Positions 8,254-14,741 of a stretch of DNA of 15,366 nt are shown in pieces. The stretch spans positions 1 to 15,366 of the forward strand of contig CAZOBJ010000077.1 in the NCBI GenBank assembly GCA_964577825.1. Reading direction: 5' to 3'. The position numbers and the translations under genes were made by a program. This DNA is from CAZOBJ01 sp964577825. GTDB taxonomy: Bacteria; Planctomycetota; SZUA-567; JAFGNG01. Below the pieces are notes generated by a model that saw nothing but the letters and a program-made list of their open reading frames with translations, ran no database searches and was not told where the DNA came from. Position 1 is the first letter of the stretch. Every line of letters starts with the position of its first letter.

Positions 8254-9273
8254 TCACCATTGCTTGCGCAGAACGTCGTACTGCGCTTCTTCCATGTTGA
8301 TGTGGCGGCCCAGATGCCCCCAGACGCCCGTGAGCGGGATCGCGCCCGGCGGCAGGTCCTCGCGCAGCGCCTGCATCTCACGGCGCAGCTTCGCGCGCGC
8401 GCGCACGGCCTCGGTCACCCGCCGATGCACGTCCCGGGCCACGGCCTCGGCCTGTTCGTGCGCGCCCGGCGCGGCGGTCACCTCCACGCGCAGCCCGCGC
8501 GCACGCACGCAGTACATTGGGCCCTGCCCCTCCTCGTCAGGCGGACAGGCGCACAGCTCCACCACGCCCTGGGCTCGGTCGCCGCCGGGCGGCTGGGCGG
8601 CGGCGGCGTCCACAGGCTTGCAGGCGCACGCGGCCTCCTCCTTGGCCGCGCCCTCGCCGTGCTCGCAACCGTCCTCGACGTGCGCGCCCGCTTCGGGCTC
8701 GGCGTGCTCGCCGGTTGCCTCTTCGGAGGGTTGGGCTTGCTCGGCCTGCGTGTTCGCGGACTCGGCCTCCGAAGCGTCGAGCTCTTCAGGCTGCGGGGCC
8801 TCGTCGTCCGCGCCCTCGTCGGGCTCCCGGGTCGGTTCGGGCTCCGCCTTCACGGGCAGGTACCCGACTGGATACGAGGAGAGATACGCCTGCACCACGG
8901 CGGCCGGGTCCGCGGACTCGTCCGCATCGGAAGCTCGGTAGGCCACGAAAGCGTATCCATCCAGGTCGCCGTGCGGGCGGACCTTGTCCACCAGGGCCTC
9001 CTGCTCGTCGGTGAGGTCTTGCAGGCCCTCGTCATCTCCACCGTCACCCAGGCCGCTCACGTCCACCCATCCGCGGCCGTTGTACGCGACCACGCGCCGC
9101 TCGGCCACGGTCAGGCCTTCCGGGCCGGTCGCGGGCAGGATCTGCTCCAGGTACCGCCGCCGCTCGGAGGCGCGCTCGGTGTCCATGCGCGATGTGCACC
9201 CTGCGGCGAGCACAGCGGCGCCCAGCATGAGCGCGACCAGACGCATTCCCTCACCCCATTTGCGCTGCTGCAT
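8254..9273 (-). CDS. Lipoprotein with long acidic low-complexity region, unknown function
   Basis: I do not recognise this family. From the ATG at 9273 it is 339 residues. A signal peptide (MRLVALMLGAAVLAAGC, 10-26) ends in the lipobox LAAG-C26, so the mature protein should be attached to a membrane by lipidated C26. Residues 40-140 look folded (WVDVSGL, DGYAFVAYR, PAAVVQAYLSSYPVGYLP). Residues about 143-225 are a Glu/Ala/Pro-rich, probably disordered linker. The C-terminal part (235-339) holds a short beta-like stretch and a charged helix (about 270-305), ending EAQYDVLRKQW. Cysteines C203, C216, C218, C241, C243 and C255 cluster in and after the linker. Two ATGs are possible, 9273 and 9246, and both have purine-rich ribosome sites; 9273 follows AGGGGGAG. 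It sits 29 nt after the phosphorylase and 5 nt before the ileS start. Confidence 0.8.
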   Translation of the reverse strand: MQQRKWGEGMRLVALMLGAAVLAAGCTSRMDTERASERRRYLEQILPATGPEGLTVAERRVVAYNGRGWVDVSGLGDGGDDEGLQDLTDEQEALVDKVRPHGDLDGYAFVAYRASDADESADPAAVVQAYLSSYPVGYLPVKAEPEPTREPDEGADDEAPQPEELDASEAESANTQAEQAQPSEEATGEHAEPEAGAHVEDGCEHGEGAAKEEAACACKPVDAAAAQPPGGDRAQGVVELCACPPDEEGQGPMYCVRARGLRVEVTAAPGAHEQAEAVARDVHRRVTEAVRARAKLRREMQALREDLPPGAIPLTGVWGHLGRHINMEEAQYDVLRKQW

Positions 9274-9302
9274 TCCCAACTCCCCCTCGGTCTCTCCCGT
9301 GC

Positions 9303-10136
9303 TCACAGGTTCGCCCGCGCCAGAGTCTCGCTCACGAGCGTCTCCAACTTGGGGCCGGCCTCTCCGGCCACAGCGACGATGGTCTCGATCTTCGCGGGCT
9401 CCAGCGCGTCGGGCAGGCATTGGTCGGTGATGACGCTCATGCCCAGCACCCGCAGCTTGGCGTGCACCGCCACAATCACCTCGGGCACCGTGCTCATGCC
9501 CACGACGTCCGCGCCGATGCCCCGCAGGAAACGGTACTCGGCCCGGGTCTCCAGGCACGGGCCGGTCACGCCCACGTACACGCCCCGATGGGCGCGGATG
9601 TTGTGCTCCAGGGCCACGGCCTCGGCCAGGCGCAGAAGCTCCTGGTCATAGGGCTCGCTCATGTCCGGGAACCGCGGGCCCAGGGACTCGTCGTTCGGGC
9701 CGACCAGGGGGTTGACGCCCATCAGGTTGATGTGGTCGTCGATCAGGATAATGTCGCCGGGCTCGTGCAGCGGATTCATGCCCCCGCAGGCGTTGGTGAC
9801 CACCAGCGCCTTGGCGCCCAGAGCCTTCATCACCCGCACCGGAAAGGTCACCTGCTCCAGGGTGTAGCCCTCGTAATAATGGAACCGGCCTTCCATGGCC
9901 ACCACGTCCTTGCCCGCGAGCGTGCCCGCCAGCAGCCGGCCCGCGTGGGTCTCCACCGTGCTCTCCGGGAAGAACGGGATGTCCGCGTAGCTCATGCTGC
10001 GCGCGTCCTCCACGCGCTCGGCCAATCCGCCCAGTCCCGTGCCCAGGATGATGCCCGCCTGGGGCCGGCACTCCAGCTCGCGCGATACGGCGGCGGAGGC
10101 CTCTTCCACGCGGGCGGCCAGGTCGTGCTTTGCCAT
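9303..10136 (-). CDS. punA: Purine nucleoside phosphorylase, trimeric (class II-like) type
   Basis: Splits purine nucleosides with phosphate into base and (deoxy)ribose-1-phosphate, a cytosolic salvage step. The 277-residue length suits the trimeric family. Visible motifs are GIILGTGLGGLA (28-39, phosphate loop), ETHAGRLLAG (62-71), EGRFHYYEGY (82-91), TNACGGMNP (114-122) and GADVVGMSTVPEVIVA (208-223). The base-binding Glu is E196 in GPCLETRAEY, equivalent to human PNP E201. The residue matching human N243, normally Asn in 6-oxopurine enzymes, is Asp (D238, in SVITDQCLPD). This may widen or shift base preference towards 6-aminopurines, but that is inference. The ATG follows a GAGGAG site. 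It lies 24 nt after yggU in the nadA run. Confidence 0.94.
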   Translation of the reverse strand: MAKHDLAARVEEASAAVSRELECRPQAGIILGTGLGGLAERVEDARSMSYADIPFFPESTVETHAGRLLAGTLAGKDVVAMEGRFHYYEGYTLEQVTFPVRVMKALGAKALVVTNACGGMNPLHEPGDIILIDDHINLMGVNPLVGPNDESLGPRFPDMSEPYDQELLRLAEAVALEHNIRAHRGVYVGVTGPCLETRAEYRFLRGIGADVVGMSTVPEVIVAVHAKLRVLGMSVITDQCLPDALEPAKIETIVAVAGEAGPKLETLVSETLARANL

Positions 10137-10160
10137 CGGCTCTCTCCTCGCTCCGTCTTC

Positions 10161-10472
10161 TCAAGGCGTCTCGTACGCGGCCAGGCGGGCCCTCACCTGC
10201 TCGGCGCGCATCCCGTGCACCCGGACCCGCTTGCGCGGCCGGGCGGCGCCGGTCTTCACCGTCACGGCCGACCGGGGCAGGCCCACGGCCCGCGCGAGCA
10301 GCGTGCACACGGCCTGGTTGGCCTTTCCCTTGTCCGCGGCGGCGGCCACCCGCACGCGCAGGGCATGGTCCCGCACCCCGTCAAGGCCCTCCCGCCGCGA
10401 GCGCGGATAGGCGCGCACGGTCACGAGCGCCCCGCCCTCTGCGTCCGCGCATTCGAGCCCGGCCACGTCCAT
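10161..10472 (-). CDS. yggU: DUF167 / YggU-family small protein
   Basis: A 103-residue protein of the DUF167 (YggU) family, which has known structures but no agreed function. The family signature, usually 'appveGkAN..l...la..l', appears as AAADKGKANQAVCTLLARAVG (44-64 region). It is followed by the beta strand VTVKTGAARPRKRVRVHG (70-87), matching the family's 'v.i..G..sr.K.v.i.g'. The start is only 4 nt after the proC stop with no clear ribosome site, which suggests translational coupling. Genes of this family often sit beside proC or yggT, so the context supports the call. Confidence 0.88.
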   Translation of the reverse strand: MDVAGLECADAEGGALVTVRAYPRSRREGLDGVRDHALRVRVAAAADKGKANQAVCTLLARAVGLPRSAVTVKTGAARPRKRVRVHGMRAEQVRARLAAYETP

Positions 10473-10476
10473 CCGT

Positions 10477-11298
10477 CTATTCGGCGGCCAGGTCGCGCGA
10501 GCGCTTGACCGCCGCGTGCACCGCGCTCGTCAAGATCCGCTCGAACGCGGCCGCGTCCAGGCGCGCGAGCGCCGCGGCGGTGGTGCCGCCTGGGCTGGTG
10601 ACCTGTTCGCGCAGCTCGGCCACCGCTTCGTCGGTCTCCGACAGCATGCGCGCCGCGCCGATCACGGTCTCGCGCGCGAACCGCTCGGCCTGGTCCACGG
10701 GCAGGCCCGCTTCCACACCGGCCGCGGCCAGGGCCTCCACGAACCGGAACACGTACGCCGGACCGCTGCCCGAGACCGCGGTGACCGCATGCATGCGCTC
10801 CTCGGGCACCTCGTCGGCAATGCCCCCGGCCGCGAAGATCGCGCTCGTTCGGGCCACGTCCTCGTCCGTGGCCCTGGCCCCGCGCGCCACCGCGGCCACC
10901 CCGCGGCCCACGGCCATGGGGGTGTTGGGCATCACGCGCACGACCCGCGCGTCGGCGCCCAGGCCCGCCTCGATGCGGCCCGTGTCCACGCCCGCGGCGA
11001 TGGACACGACCAGGGCCTCCCCTCGTAGCGCACCGGCCAGGCCGCCGACCACCTCGTCGAGCACCTGGGGCTTCACGGCCAGGACCAGGATATCCACCTT
11101 GCCGGCGACCTCCTCGTTCGCGGCGCTCCCGATGCCCAGCTCCTCGCGGAAGACCCGCCGCCTGGCCTCGTCCGGGTCCGCGCACAGAAGCTGGCCCGCG
11201 CTGACCCCCGAACCCAGGAGCGCGCGGGCAATGGCCTCGGCCATGTGCCCCGCGCCGATGAACCCGATCGTCTGCCCCTCCAGAAGCGAGTGAGCCAC
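10477..11298 (-). CDS. proC: Pyrroline-5-carboxylate reductase (GTG start)
   Basis: Catalyses the last step of proline synthesis, reducing pyrroline-5-carboxylate with NAD(P)H in the cytosol. The 273-residue protein shows the Rossmann loop IGFIGAGHMAEA (11-22), AVKPQ (74-78), RVMPNTP (121-127), AVSGSGPAYVF (174-184) and the C-terminal substrate motif VTSPGGTTAAAL (233-244). The start is GTG at 11298, decided by an AAGGAGG site about 7 nt upstream that overlaps the end of nadA. The nadA stop is 2 nt upstream, so the two genes are almost certainly co-translated from one mRNA. Confidence 0.96.
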   Translation of the reverse strand: MAHSLLEGQTIGFIGAGHMAEAIARALLGSGVSAGQLLCADPDEARRRVFREELGIGSAANEEVAGKVDILVLAVKPQVLDEVVGGLAGALRGEALVVSIAAGVDTGRIEAGLGADARVVRVMPNTPMAVGRGVAAVARGARATDEDVARTSAIFAAGGIADEVPEERMHAVTAVSGSGPAYVFRFVEALAAAGVEAGLPVDQAERFARETVIGAARMLSETDEAVAELREQVTSPGGTTAAALARLDAAAFERILTSAVHAAVKRSRDLAAE

Positions 11299-11300
11299 GG

Positions 11301-12242
11301 TCAGCCTCCTTCGCCCCGCGCCGCGACCGGTGAGCGGGCCGCTTTCTCGAGCATGCGCTCGATCGGCACCCGCGCGCGCGCCGCGATCTCTTCAGGCACC
11401 TGCACCCGGCCCGAGCGTTCCTCCAGGCACCACGCCAGCTTCTCGAGCGTGGTCAGCTTCATGTCCGGACAATCGGCCACCTGACTGGCCGGATAGAAGG
11501 CCTTGTCCGGGTTCTCCTTGCGCAGGCGGTGGAGGAGCCCCACCTCCGTGGCCACCAGGAACTCGCGCGCACGGCTCTCCGCACAGTACCGCACGATCCC
11601 GCTGGTGCTGGCCACGTGGTCGGCCAGGTCCACGATCGCGGGCCGACATTCCGGATGGGCCACGAGCTCGGCCTCGGGATGCTCCGCGCGCGCCGCAGCC
11701 ACGTGCTCGGGCAGGATGCGCTCGTGCGTGGGGCAGAATCCGTTCCACGGAACGATATCCTCGCGGTCCAGGGTGCGGGCCGCGTAGTCGGCGAGGTTGC
11801 GGTCCGGCACGAAGAGCACCTTGCCCGCGATGTCGCGCACCACGTCCACGGCGTTCGCGGACGTGCAGCAGATGTCGCTCTGCGCCTTGACCTCGGCGGT
11901 CGAGTTTACGTACGTCACCACGGTGGCGCCCGGGTGCTGCGCCTTGAAGGCCGCGAGCTCGCGCCCGGTGCACATGTTCGCCATGGGGCAGCCCGCGTGC
12001 GGGTCGGGCATGTACACGGGCTTGTCGGGATTCAGGATCGCCGCGGTCTCGGCCATGAAGTGGACCCCGCAGAACACGATGCACGCGGCCCGGGTCTGCG
12101 CCGCCTGGCGGGCCAGGCCCAGGCTGTCGCCCAGGTGGTCGGCCAGATCCTGGATGGGCCCGGGCTCGTAGTTGTGCACCAGGATGACCGCGTTGCGCTC
12201 GGCCCGCAGGCGCGCCACGCGCTCGCGGAGGTCCTCGGGCAT
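11301..12242 (-). CDS. nadA: Quinolinate synthase
   Basis: An iron-sulfur enzyme that condenses iminoaspartate with dihydroxyacetone phosphate to quinolinate, a step of de novo NAD synthesis. From the ATG at 12242 it is 313 residues, typical of the short bacterial form. The three cluster cysteines are in place: C85 (PHAGCPMANM), C170 (NGFCPTHERI) and C258 (VADCPDMKLTTLEKL). Other family blocks are ILVHNYEPGPIQDLADHLGDS (20-40 region) and YVNSTAEVKAQSDICCTSANA (111-131 region). GAGGAG lies about 8 nt before the ATG. The frame is open further upstream, but that portion covers the promoter and is GC-rich non-coding sequence. It is the first gene of the nadA-proC-yggU-PNP-lipoprotein-ileS run. 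No nadB or nadC partner is in the window. Confidence 0.96.
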   Translation of the reverse strand: MPEDLRERVARLRAERNAVILVHNYEPGPIQDLADHLGDSLGLARQAAQTRAACIVFCGVHFMAETAAILNPDKPVYMPDPHAGCPMANMCTGRELAAFKAQHPGATVVTYVNSTAEVKAQSDICCTSANAVDVVRDIAGKVLFVPDRNLADYAARTLDREDIVPWNGFCPTHERILPEHVAAARAEHPEAELVAHPECRPAIVDLADHVASTSGIVRYCAESRAREFLVATEVGLLHRLRKENPDKAFYPASQVADCPDMKLTTLEKLAWCLEERSGRVQVPEEIAARARVPIERMLEKAARSPVAARGEGG

Positions 12243-12342
12243 GTGCCCCGCTCCTCGGTTTCGGCTCCTCGGACCCGGCCCGGGTGCCGGGCGCCGCCCC
12301 CACGTCGGCTCCGCCCAACTGCCGGGATCCGCAGAGAGCGGG

Positions 12343-12370
12343 ATTCTACCCCGGCCCGGCCCTAAGTCAA
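12343..12370 (-). promoter_or_regulatory. Sigma70-type promoter for the nadA run
   Basis: On the minus strand: -35 TTGACT (12370-12365), a 16-nt spacer, and -10 TAGAAT (12348-12343). Both boxes match consensus at 5 of 6 positions. The predicted start near 12336 leaves a GC-rich leader of about 95 nt before nadA. I see no riboswitch I can name in that leader. Confidence 0.7.
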
Positions 12371-12383
12371 CCCGGAAAAGGAC

Positions 12384-12412
12384 TTGACACCGGACGCCGC
12401 CCGAGTTAGGAA
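12384..12412 (+). promoter_or_regulatory. Candidate promoter for tRNA-Pro
   Basis: A perfect -35 TTGACA lies at 12384-12389, followed by a 17-nt spacer and a weak -10, TAGGAA (12407-12412). It is about 50 nt upstream of the tRNA and faces away from the nadA promoter, whose -35 is only 13 bp away. The -10 is poor, so the exact position is uncertain. Confidence 0.4.
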
Positions 12413-12461
12413 GGAGGAGACCGGACGCGGGCGCGGCCCGATCCGGCCTCCTACCCAAGAT

Positions 12462-12535
12462 CGGGGCGTGGCGCAGTTTGGTAGCGTGCTTGACTGGGGG
12501 TCAAGAGGTCGCCGGTTCAAATCCGGCCGCCCCGA
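12462..12535 (+). tRNA. tRNA-Pro (anticodon GGG)
   Basis: A full cloverleaf can be drawn. The acceptor stem is CGGGGCG (12462-12468) with CGCCCCG (12528-12534), with discriminator A at 12535. The D stem is GCGC/GCGT with loop AGTTTGGTA. The anticodon stem is CTTGA (12489-12493) with TCAAG (12501-12505), with loop CTGGGGG and anticodon GGG at 12496-12498. The T arm is GCCGG-TTCAAAT-CCGGC. The CCA end is not encoded, so it must be added after transcription. It reads CCC and CCU proline codons, CCC being favoured in such GC-rich DNA. Confidence 0.97.
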
Positions 12536-12564
12536 TTTTTCGTTCCCCTGGCGGGGCGAAAAAT
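12535..12564. repeat. Imperfect inverted repeat after the tRNA (ATTTTTCG / CGAAAAAT)
   Basis: Outer arms ATTTTTCG (12535-12542) and CGAAAAAT (12557-12564) pair perfectly. Inside them CCCC pairs with GGGG around TGGC, with a TT bulge. The T-run directly after the tRNA acceptor may serve as the terminator or as part of the processed 3' trailer hairpin. Confidence 0.55.
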
Positions 12565-12570
12565 AGAGCA

Positions 12571-12588
12571 GGCGGCTTGAGAGCCGCC
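12571..12588. repeat. Short perfect hairpin GGCGGCT-TGAG-AGCCGCC
   Basis: A 7-bp perfect stem with a four-base loop, lying between the tRNA trailer and the polypurine repeat. No U-tract follows on the + strand. It could help to end the tRNA transcript or mark the edge of the S23 unit; neither is shown. Confidence 0.45.
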
Positions 12589-12600
12589 CTGGTCGAAAGG

Positions 12601-12675
12601 AGAGAGGAGAAAGGAGACAGCCCGCTGCCTCCCTTCACGCCCTTGGCGCCGCCTGCGGTCTCCTCTCTCCTCTCT
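12601..12675. repeat. Polypurine/polypyrimidine inverted repeat upstream of the S23 gene
   Basis: The left arm 12601-12618 (AGAGAGGAGAAAGGAGAC) and right arm 12658-12675 are inverted copies matching at 17 of 18 positions, around a 39-nt loop. The purine tract begins slightly earlier (12597) and the pyrimidine tract continues to 12682. The strand bias is striking. The transcript would fold into a long hairpin ending 24 nt before the S23 start. It may be a regulatory hairpin or the end of a small mobile unit. Confidence 0.8.
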
Positions 12676-12699
12676 ACTCTCCGAGGCTTCGCATGAGAT

Positions 12700-13062
12700 A
12701 TGGCCTTCGCCTTTGAAAAGCTGAAGGTCTACCACAAGGCCCTGGACTTCGCTGACATCGTCTCCAACCTGACGCGACAGTTTCCCCGAGGCTGCTTCTA
12801 TCTGGCAGACCAGCTCAACCGCGCTTCCCTGTCCATCGCCGCCAATATTGCCGAAGGCAATGGCCGGTTTTCGAAAGCCGACCGTCGGAACTTCTTCGGC
12901 ATCGCCAGAGGCTCGGTCCAGGAGTGCGTTCCGCTCTTGGAGCTGGCTCGGCGACGCGGGTTGGTCGAAGACTCCGATCATGCGAGACTGAAGGGTGATC
13001 TCGAAGAAATCGCCCGCATGCTGTCGGGCCTGATCACCGGCCTGGACAAGCGCAAGACCTAG
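12700..13062 (+). CDS. Four-helix-bundle protein of the S23 / 23S rRNA intervening-sequence family
   Basis: The 120-residue protein matches the S23 family: FEKLKVYHKALDFA (5-18), the LADQLNRASLSIAANIAEG block (35-53), IARGSVQECVPLLELA (68-83) and a C-terminal helix with RMLSGLITGL. Relatives are encoded in intervening sequences of 23S rRNA genes, as lone genes, or as accessory proteins resembling Avd of diversity-generating retroelements. They form small helical bundles, and their cellular role is unsettled. No reverse transcriptase or variable repeat is nearby, so this is a lone copy. The only ribosome-site-like GAGG (12683-12686) fits better an ATG at 12693, which opens a seven-codon frame overlapping this start. 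The sampled G+C (about 57%) is below the core's, which suggests acquisition. The AGGCCGTGGCCT palindrome (13061-13072) overlaps the stop. Confidence 0.9.
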   Translation: MAFAFEKLKVYHKALDFADIVSNLTRQFPRGCFYLADQLNRASLSIAANIAEGNGRFSKADRRNFFGIARGSVQECVPLLELARRRGLVEDSDHARLKGDLEEIARMLSGLITGLDKRKT

Positions 13063-13170
13063 GCCGTGGCCTGGCGTGCGGTGAGCCTAGCTCCGGCCAC
13101 GCCTTCGCTCGCAGACACTTCTGGTAGCGTTGACCGGACACGCCGCTCGCTGCGGGCAGATGACGGGCGA

Positions 13171-13199
13171 TGAGGGTAGCTCCGGCTGGGCTGCCCTCA
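13171..13199. terminator. Hairpin between convergent genes, candidate terminator
   Basis: TGAGGGTAGC (13171-13180) pairs with GCTGCCCTCA (13190-13199) over ten base pairs including one G-U, with a nine-base loop. It lies in the 181-nt space between the S23 gene (+) and a small membrane gene (-), where a shared terminator would be expected. Neither strand shows a U-tract after it. Confidence 0.4.
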
Positions 13200-13243
13200 G
13201 CGCGCGTGCAGACAGGCGGGGCTGCCCCACCGCCGCGGTGCCG

Positions 13244-13537
13244 TTACACGCCGGGGGCTTGCCCGTCCGACTCGTCGGTGTCGTGCGGTTCCGATCGCTC
13301 GGGGTCTGCTGCGACGTCGGGGCGCGCCTTTCTGCGCAAGAACCGAACCACGCCCAAGCCCACCCCGCTCACAAGAATGCCCGCCAGACCGCCCACAATG
13401 ATGCCGTACAAGATGTCGAACTTGACGGAGGCGAAGGCCCCGGTCCGGATGAACCAGGCGGCAACGCACACGATCGCGGCCAGCGTGATGCACGCTTGAT
13501 AGACGTTGTCCCACTTGCCCTTTCCGTCTGTAGACAT
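13244..13537 (-). CDS. Small two-helix membrane protein, unknown function
   Basis: I do not recognise this 97-residue protein. It has two hydrophobic helices (about 13-31 and 43-66), then a basic cluster RFLRRKAR (65-72) and an acidic, probably disordered tail ending DESDGQAPGV. The basic cluster after the second helix suggests that both ends face the cytoplasm. An AGAGAGGG site lies before the ATG at 13537. It is the last gene of the minus-strand accessory set and is 188 nt from the frameshifted gene before it. That space holds only a GC-rich inverted pair (GCCGGC, 13687-13704) and no gene I can support. Confidence 0.65.
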   Translation of the reverse strand: MSTDGKGKWDNVYQACITLAAIVCVAAWFIRTGAFASVKFDILYGIIVGGLAGILVSGVGLGVVRFLRRKARPDVAADPERSEPHDTDESDGQAPGV

Positions 13538-13725
13538 CGCACGCCCTCTCTGTCCGGGCCCCCGTCATGCGCTACGGTGCGGCGCGGCACGAAACCCCGC
13601 GCCTCGGCCCGCAGGCACGCCTCCAAGGCGTCGTCACGCGGAAGGAGCGCCCTGCCCCGACCACGATGCACATCTCTGGGTGCGTAGCCGGCCGCGGTGC
13701 CGGCCTTACCGCCCTCCCTCGCCCC

Positions 13726-14122
13726 CTACCCCTGTTCATAGAAGAACCGCACGTCGCGCGTGTCCCGCTCCGATCCGGTGGGCTCGGTCAGGGGGCCGTA
13801 CAGCTCGGGCCGGCGCGAGCGGATCCAGCGCATGCCCGAGTTCGTGCGCCACCCGGCGGACCGGTTCGGGCGGTAGGTCTGAAAGGTCCAGCTGCTCGCC
13901 CATCAGCGTCACCTTGTCGGTAGACATGTCCGCATAGGGGGCGGGTAGAGGGGGGCAAGTCATCATAAGGGATCCGTCACGAGCGATGGTGAGTCCGGAA
14001 AGATCAACGACGAGGGTCTCACGCCTGTGCTTTGCCATCATGAGACCTCCAACAACGAAGGCGAGGACCGTGCACAATACACCAAGAGCGAACCCAATGC
14101 CAATCTGCTTTCTATCCGCCAT
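13726..14122 (-). pseudogene. Frameshifted single-pass membrane protein, unknown function
   Basis: From the ATG at 14122 (GGAAGGGGGGG upstream) the frame gives a short N-terminus and one membrane helix (about 7-29, FALGVLCTVLAFVVGGLMMA). A soluble part follows (ETLVVDLSGLTIARDGSL and LDLSDLPPEPVRRVAHELG). At about 13834 the frame turns into Ala/Arg/Pro-rich text typical of out-of-frame GC-rich DNA, ending at 13736. Dropping one base there moves to a frame reading MRWIRSRRPELYGPLTEP and onward, ending FFYEQG and a TAG at 13726-13728. That predicts an intact protein of 131 residues. The break is either a true mutation or a single-base error in the assembly. It starts 16 nt after the neighbouring gene and looks like part of the same transcript. 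Confidence 0.6.
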
Positions 14123-14138
14123 GATCGGCCCCCCCTTC

Positions 14139-14741
14139 CTATTCATCTTCGCGGCGTTGCGGCCGTTGTCCAACTGGCTTCGGTTCAAGCCCCTCGGCAT
14201 TCTCTACGCTCGCCTCCTCTACGTACCTACGATACTCGTCCCAGTCGAAGCGCACTCCGCGGTGGAATTCCGCCATCAAGCCAAACTGTAGCCCTGTACC
14301 CAGGCTTTCCTCCCAGGGCGTCTGCGGTGCCAAGAGCAGCCTTCGCAGTGCCCAAGCTGCCCATTCCCTGTTCTCATCGCCAACAGCGATGTCGAATTCC
14401 GCATTCGGGTCAGCGAGAAAGGCCCAACCACCATAGACCTTTACCCAGGTGTGAACCCGGAAGTCTGCCACTGGAAGGTCTTCGAAGAACCTGGAGAGAG
14501 GCGTGTTGCCAGACTGGTATACCCCGACAGGGGCACCCGCCCATCGATACGCGTATATCGTGGCGTGACCGTTCTCTACGCACACCATCTTCGGCTCGCT
14601 GTAGGTGTGGAAGGGGCAATAGAAAAGCTCTACCCCGATCAGCACTGCGAGGCCGAGCGCGCCGAGCTTAACCGCCCTTCGCCACCACGCGGCGTTCGCA
14701 CAGGGCTCATTTGCGCTTCTCTTCGAAGAAGAAGCGTTCAA
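14139..14741 (-). CDS. Membrane-anchored protein of unknown function (TTG start likely)
   Basis: A 200-residue protein with a short cytoplasmic N-terminus, one membrane helix (about 25-43, VKLGALGLAVLIGVELFYC) and an external domain with many aromatic residues (FFEDLPVADFRVHTWVKVYGG, 85-105 region). The tail is charged, ending in RPQRREDE. I do not recognise the family. No in-frame ATG precedes the membrane helix. The likely start is TTG at 14741, with GGGAG just upstream. Its first codons use more A/T in the third position than the rest, so the start is uncertain. The alternative is GTG at codon 33, which would cut into the helix. The TTG overlaps a TGA at 14740-14738 in the preceding RHS-like frame. 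Confidence 0.65.
   Translation of the reverse strand: MNASSSKRSANEPCANAAWWRRAVKLGALGLAVLIGVELFYCPFHTYSEPKMVCVENGHATIYAYRWAGAPVGVYQSGNTPLSRFFEDLPVADFRVHTWVKVYGGWAFLADPNAEFDIAVGDENREWAAWALRRLLLAPQTPWEESLGTGLQFGLMAEFHRGVRFDWDEYRRYVEEASVENAEGLEPKPVGQRPQRREDE

Noticed and set aside
7406..8941. A 511-codon + strand frame across the ileS start and lipoprotein
   Set aside because: Antisense to two supported genes, low-complexity composition and no recognisable domain.
12243..12342. A riboswitch in the nadA leader
   Set aside because: The leader is GC-rich with several possible stems, but no aptamer motif I can name is present.
12700..13062. S23 gene as Avd of a diversity-generating retroelement
   Set aside because: No reverse transcriptase, template repeat or variable repeat is visible in the window; the sequence fits the lone S23 group.
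13088..13186. Ten-base direct repeat TAGCTCCGGC (13088-13097 and 13177-13186) as attachment-like sites
   Set aside because: Too short, only slightly extendable with mismatches, and no integrase is near.
14182..14192. CGGTTCAA resembling the tRNA T-arm as a copy of the tRNA 3' end
   Set aside because: Only about eight bases match and the flanks diverge, so it is expected by chance.
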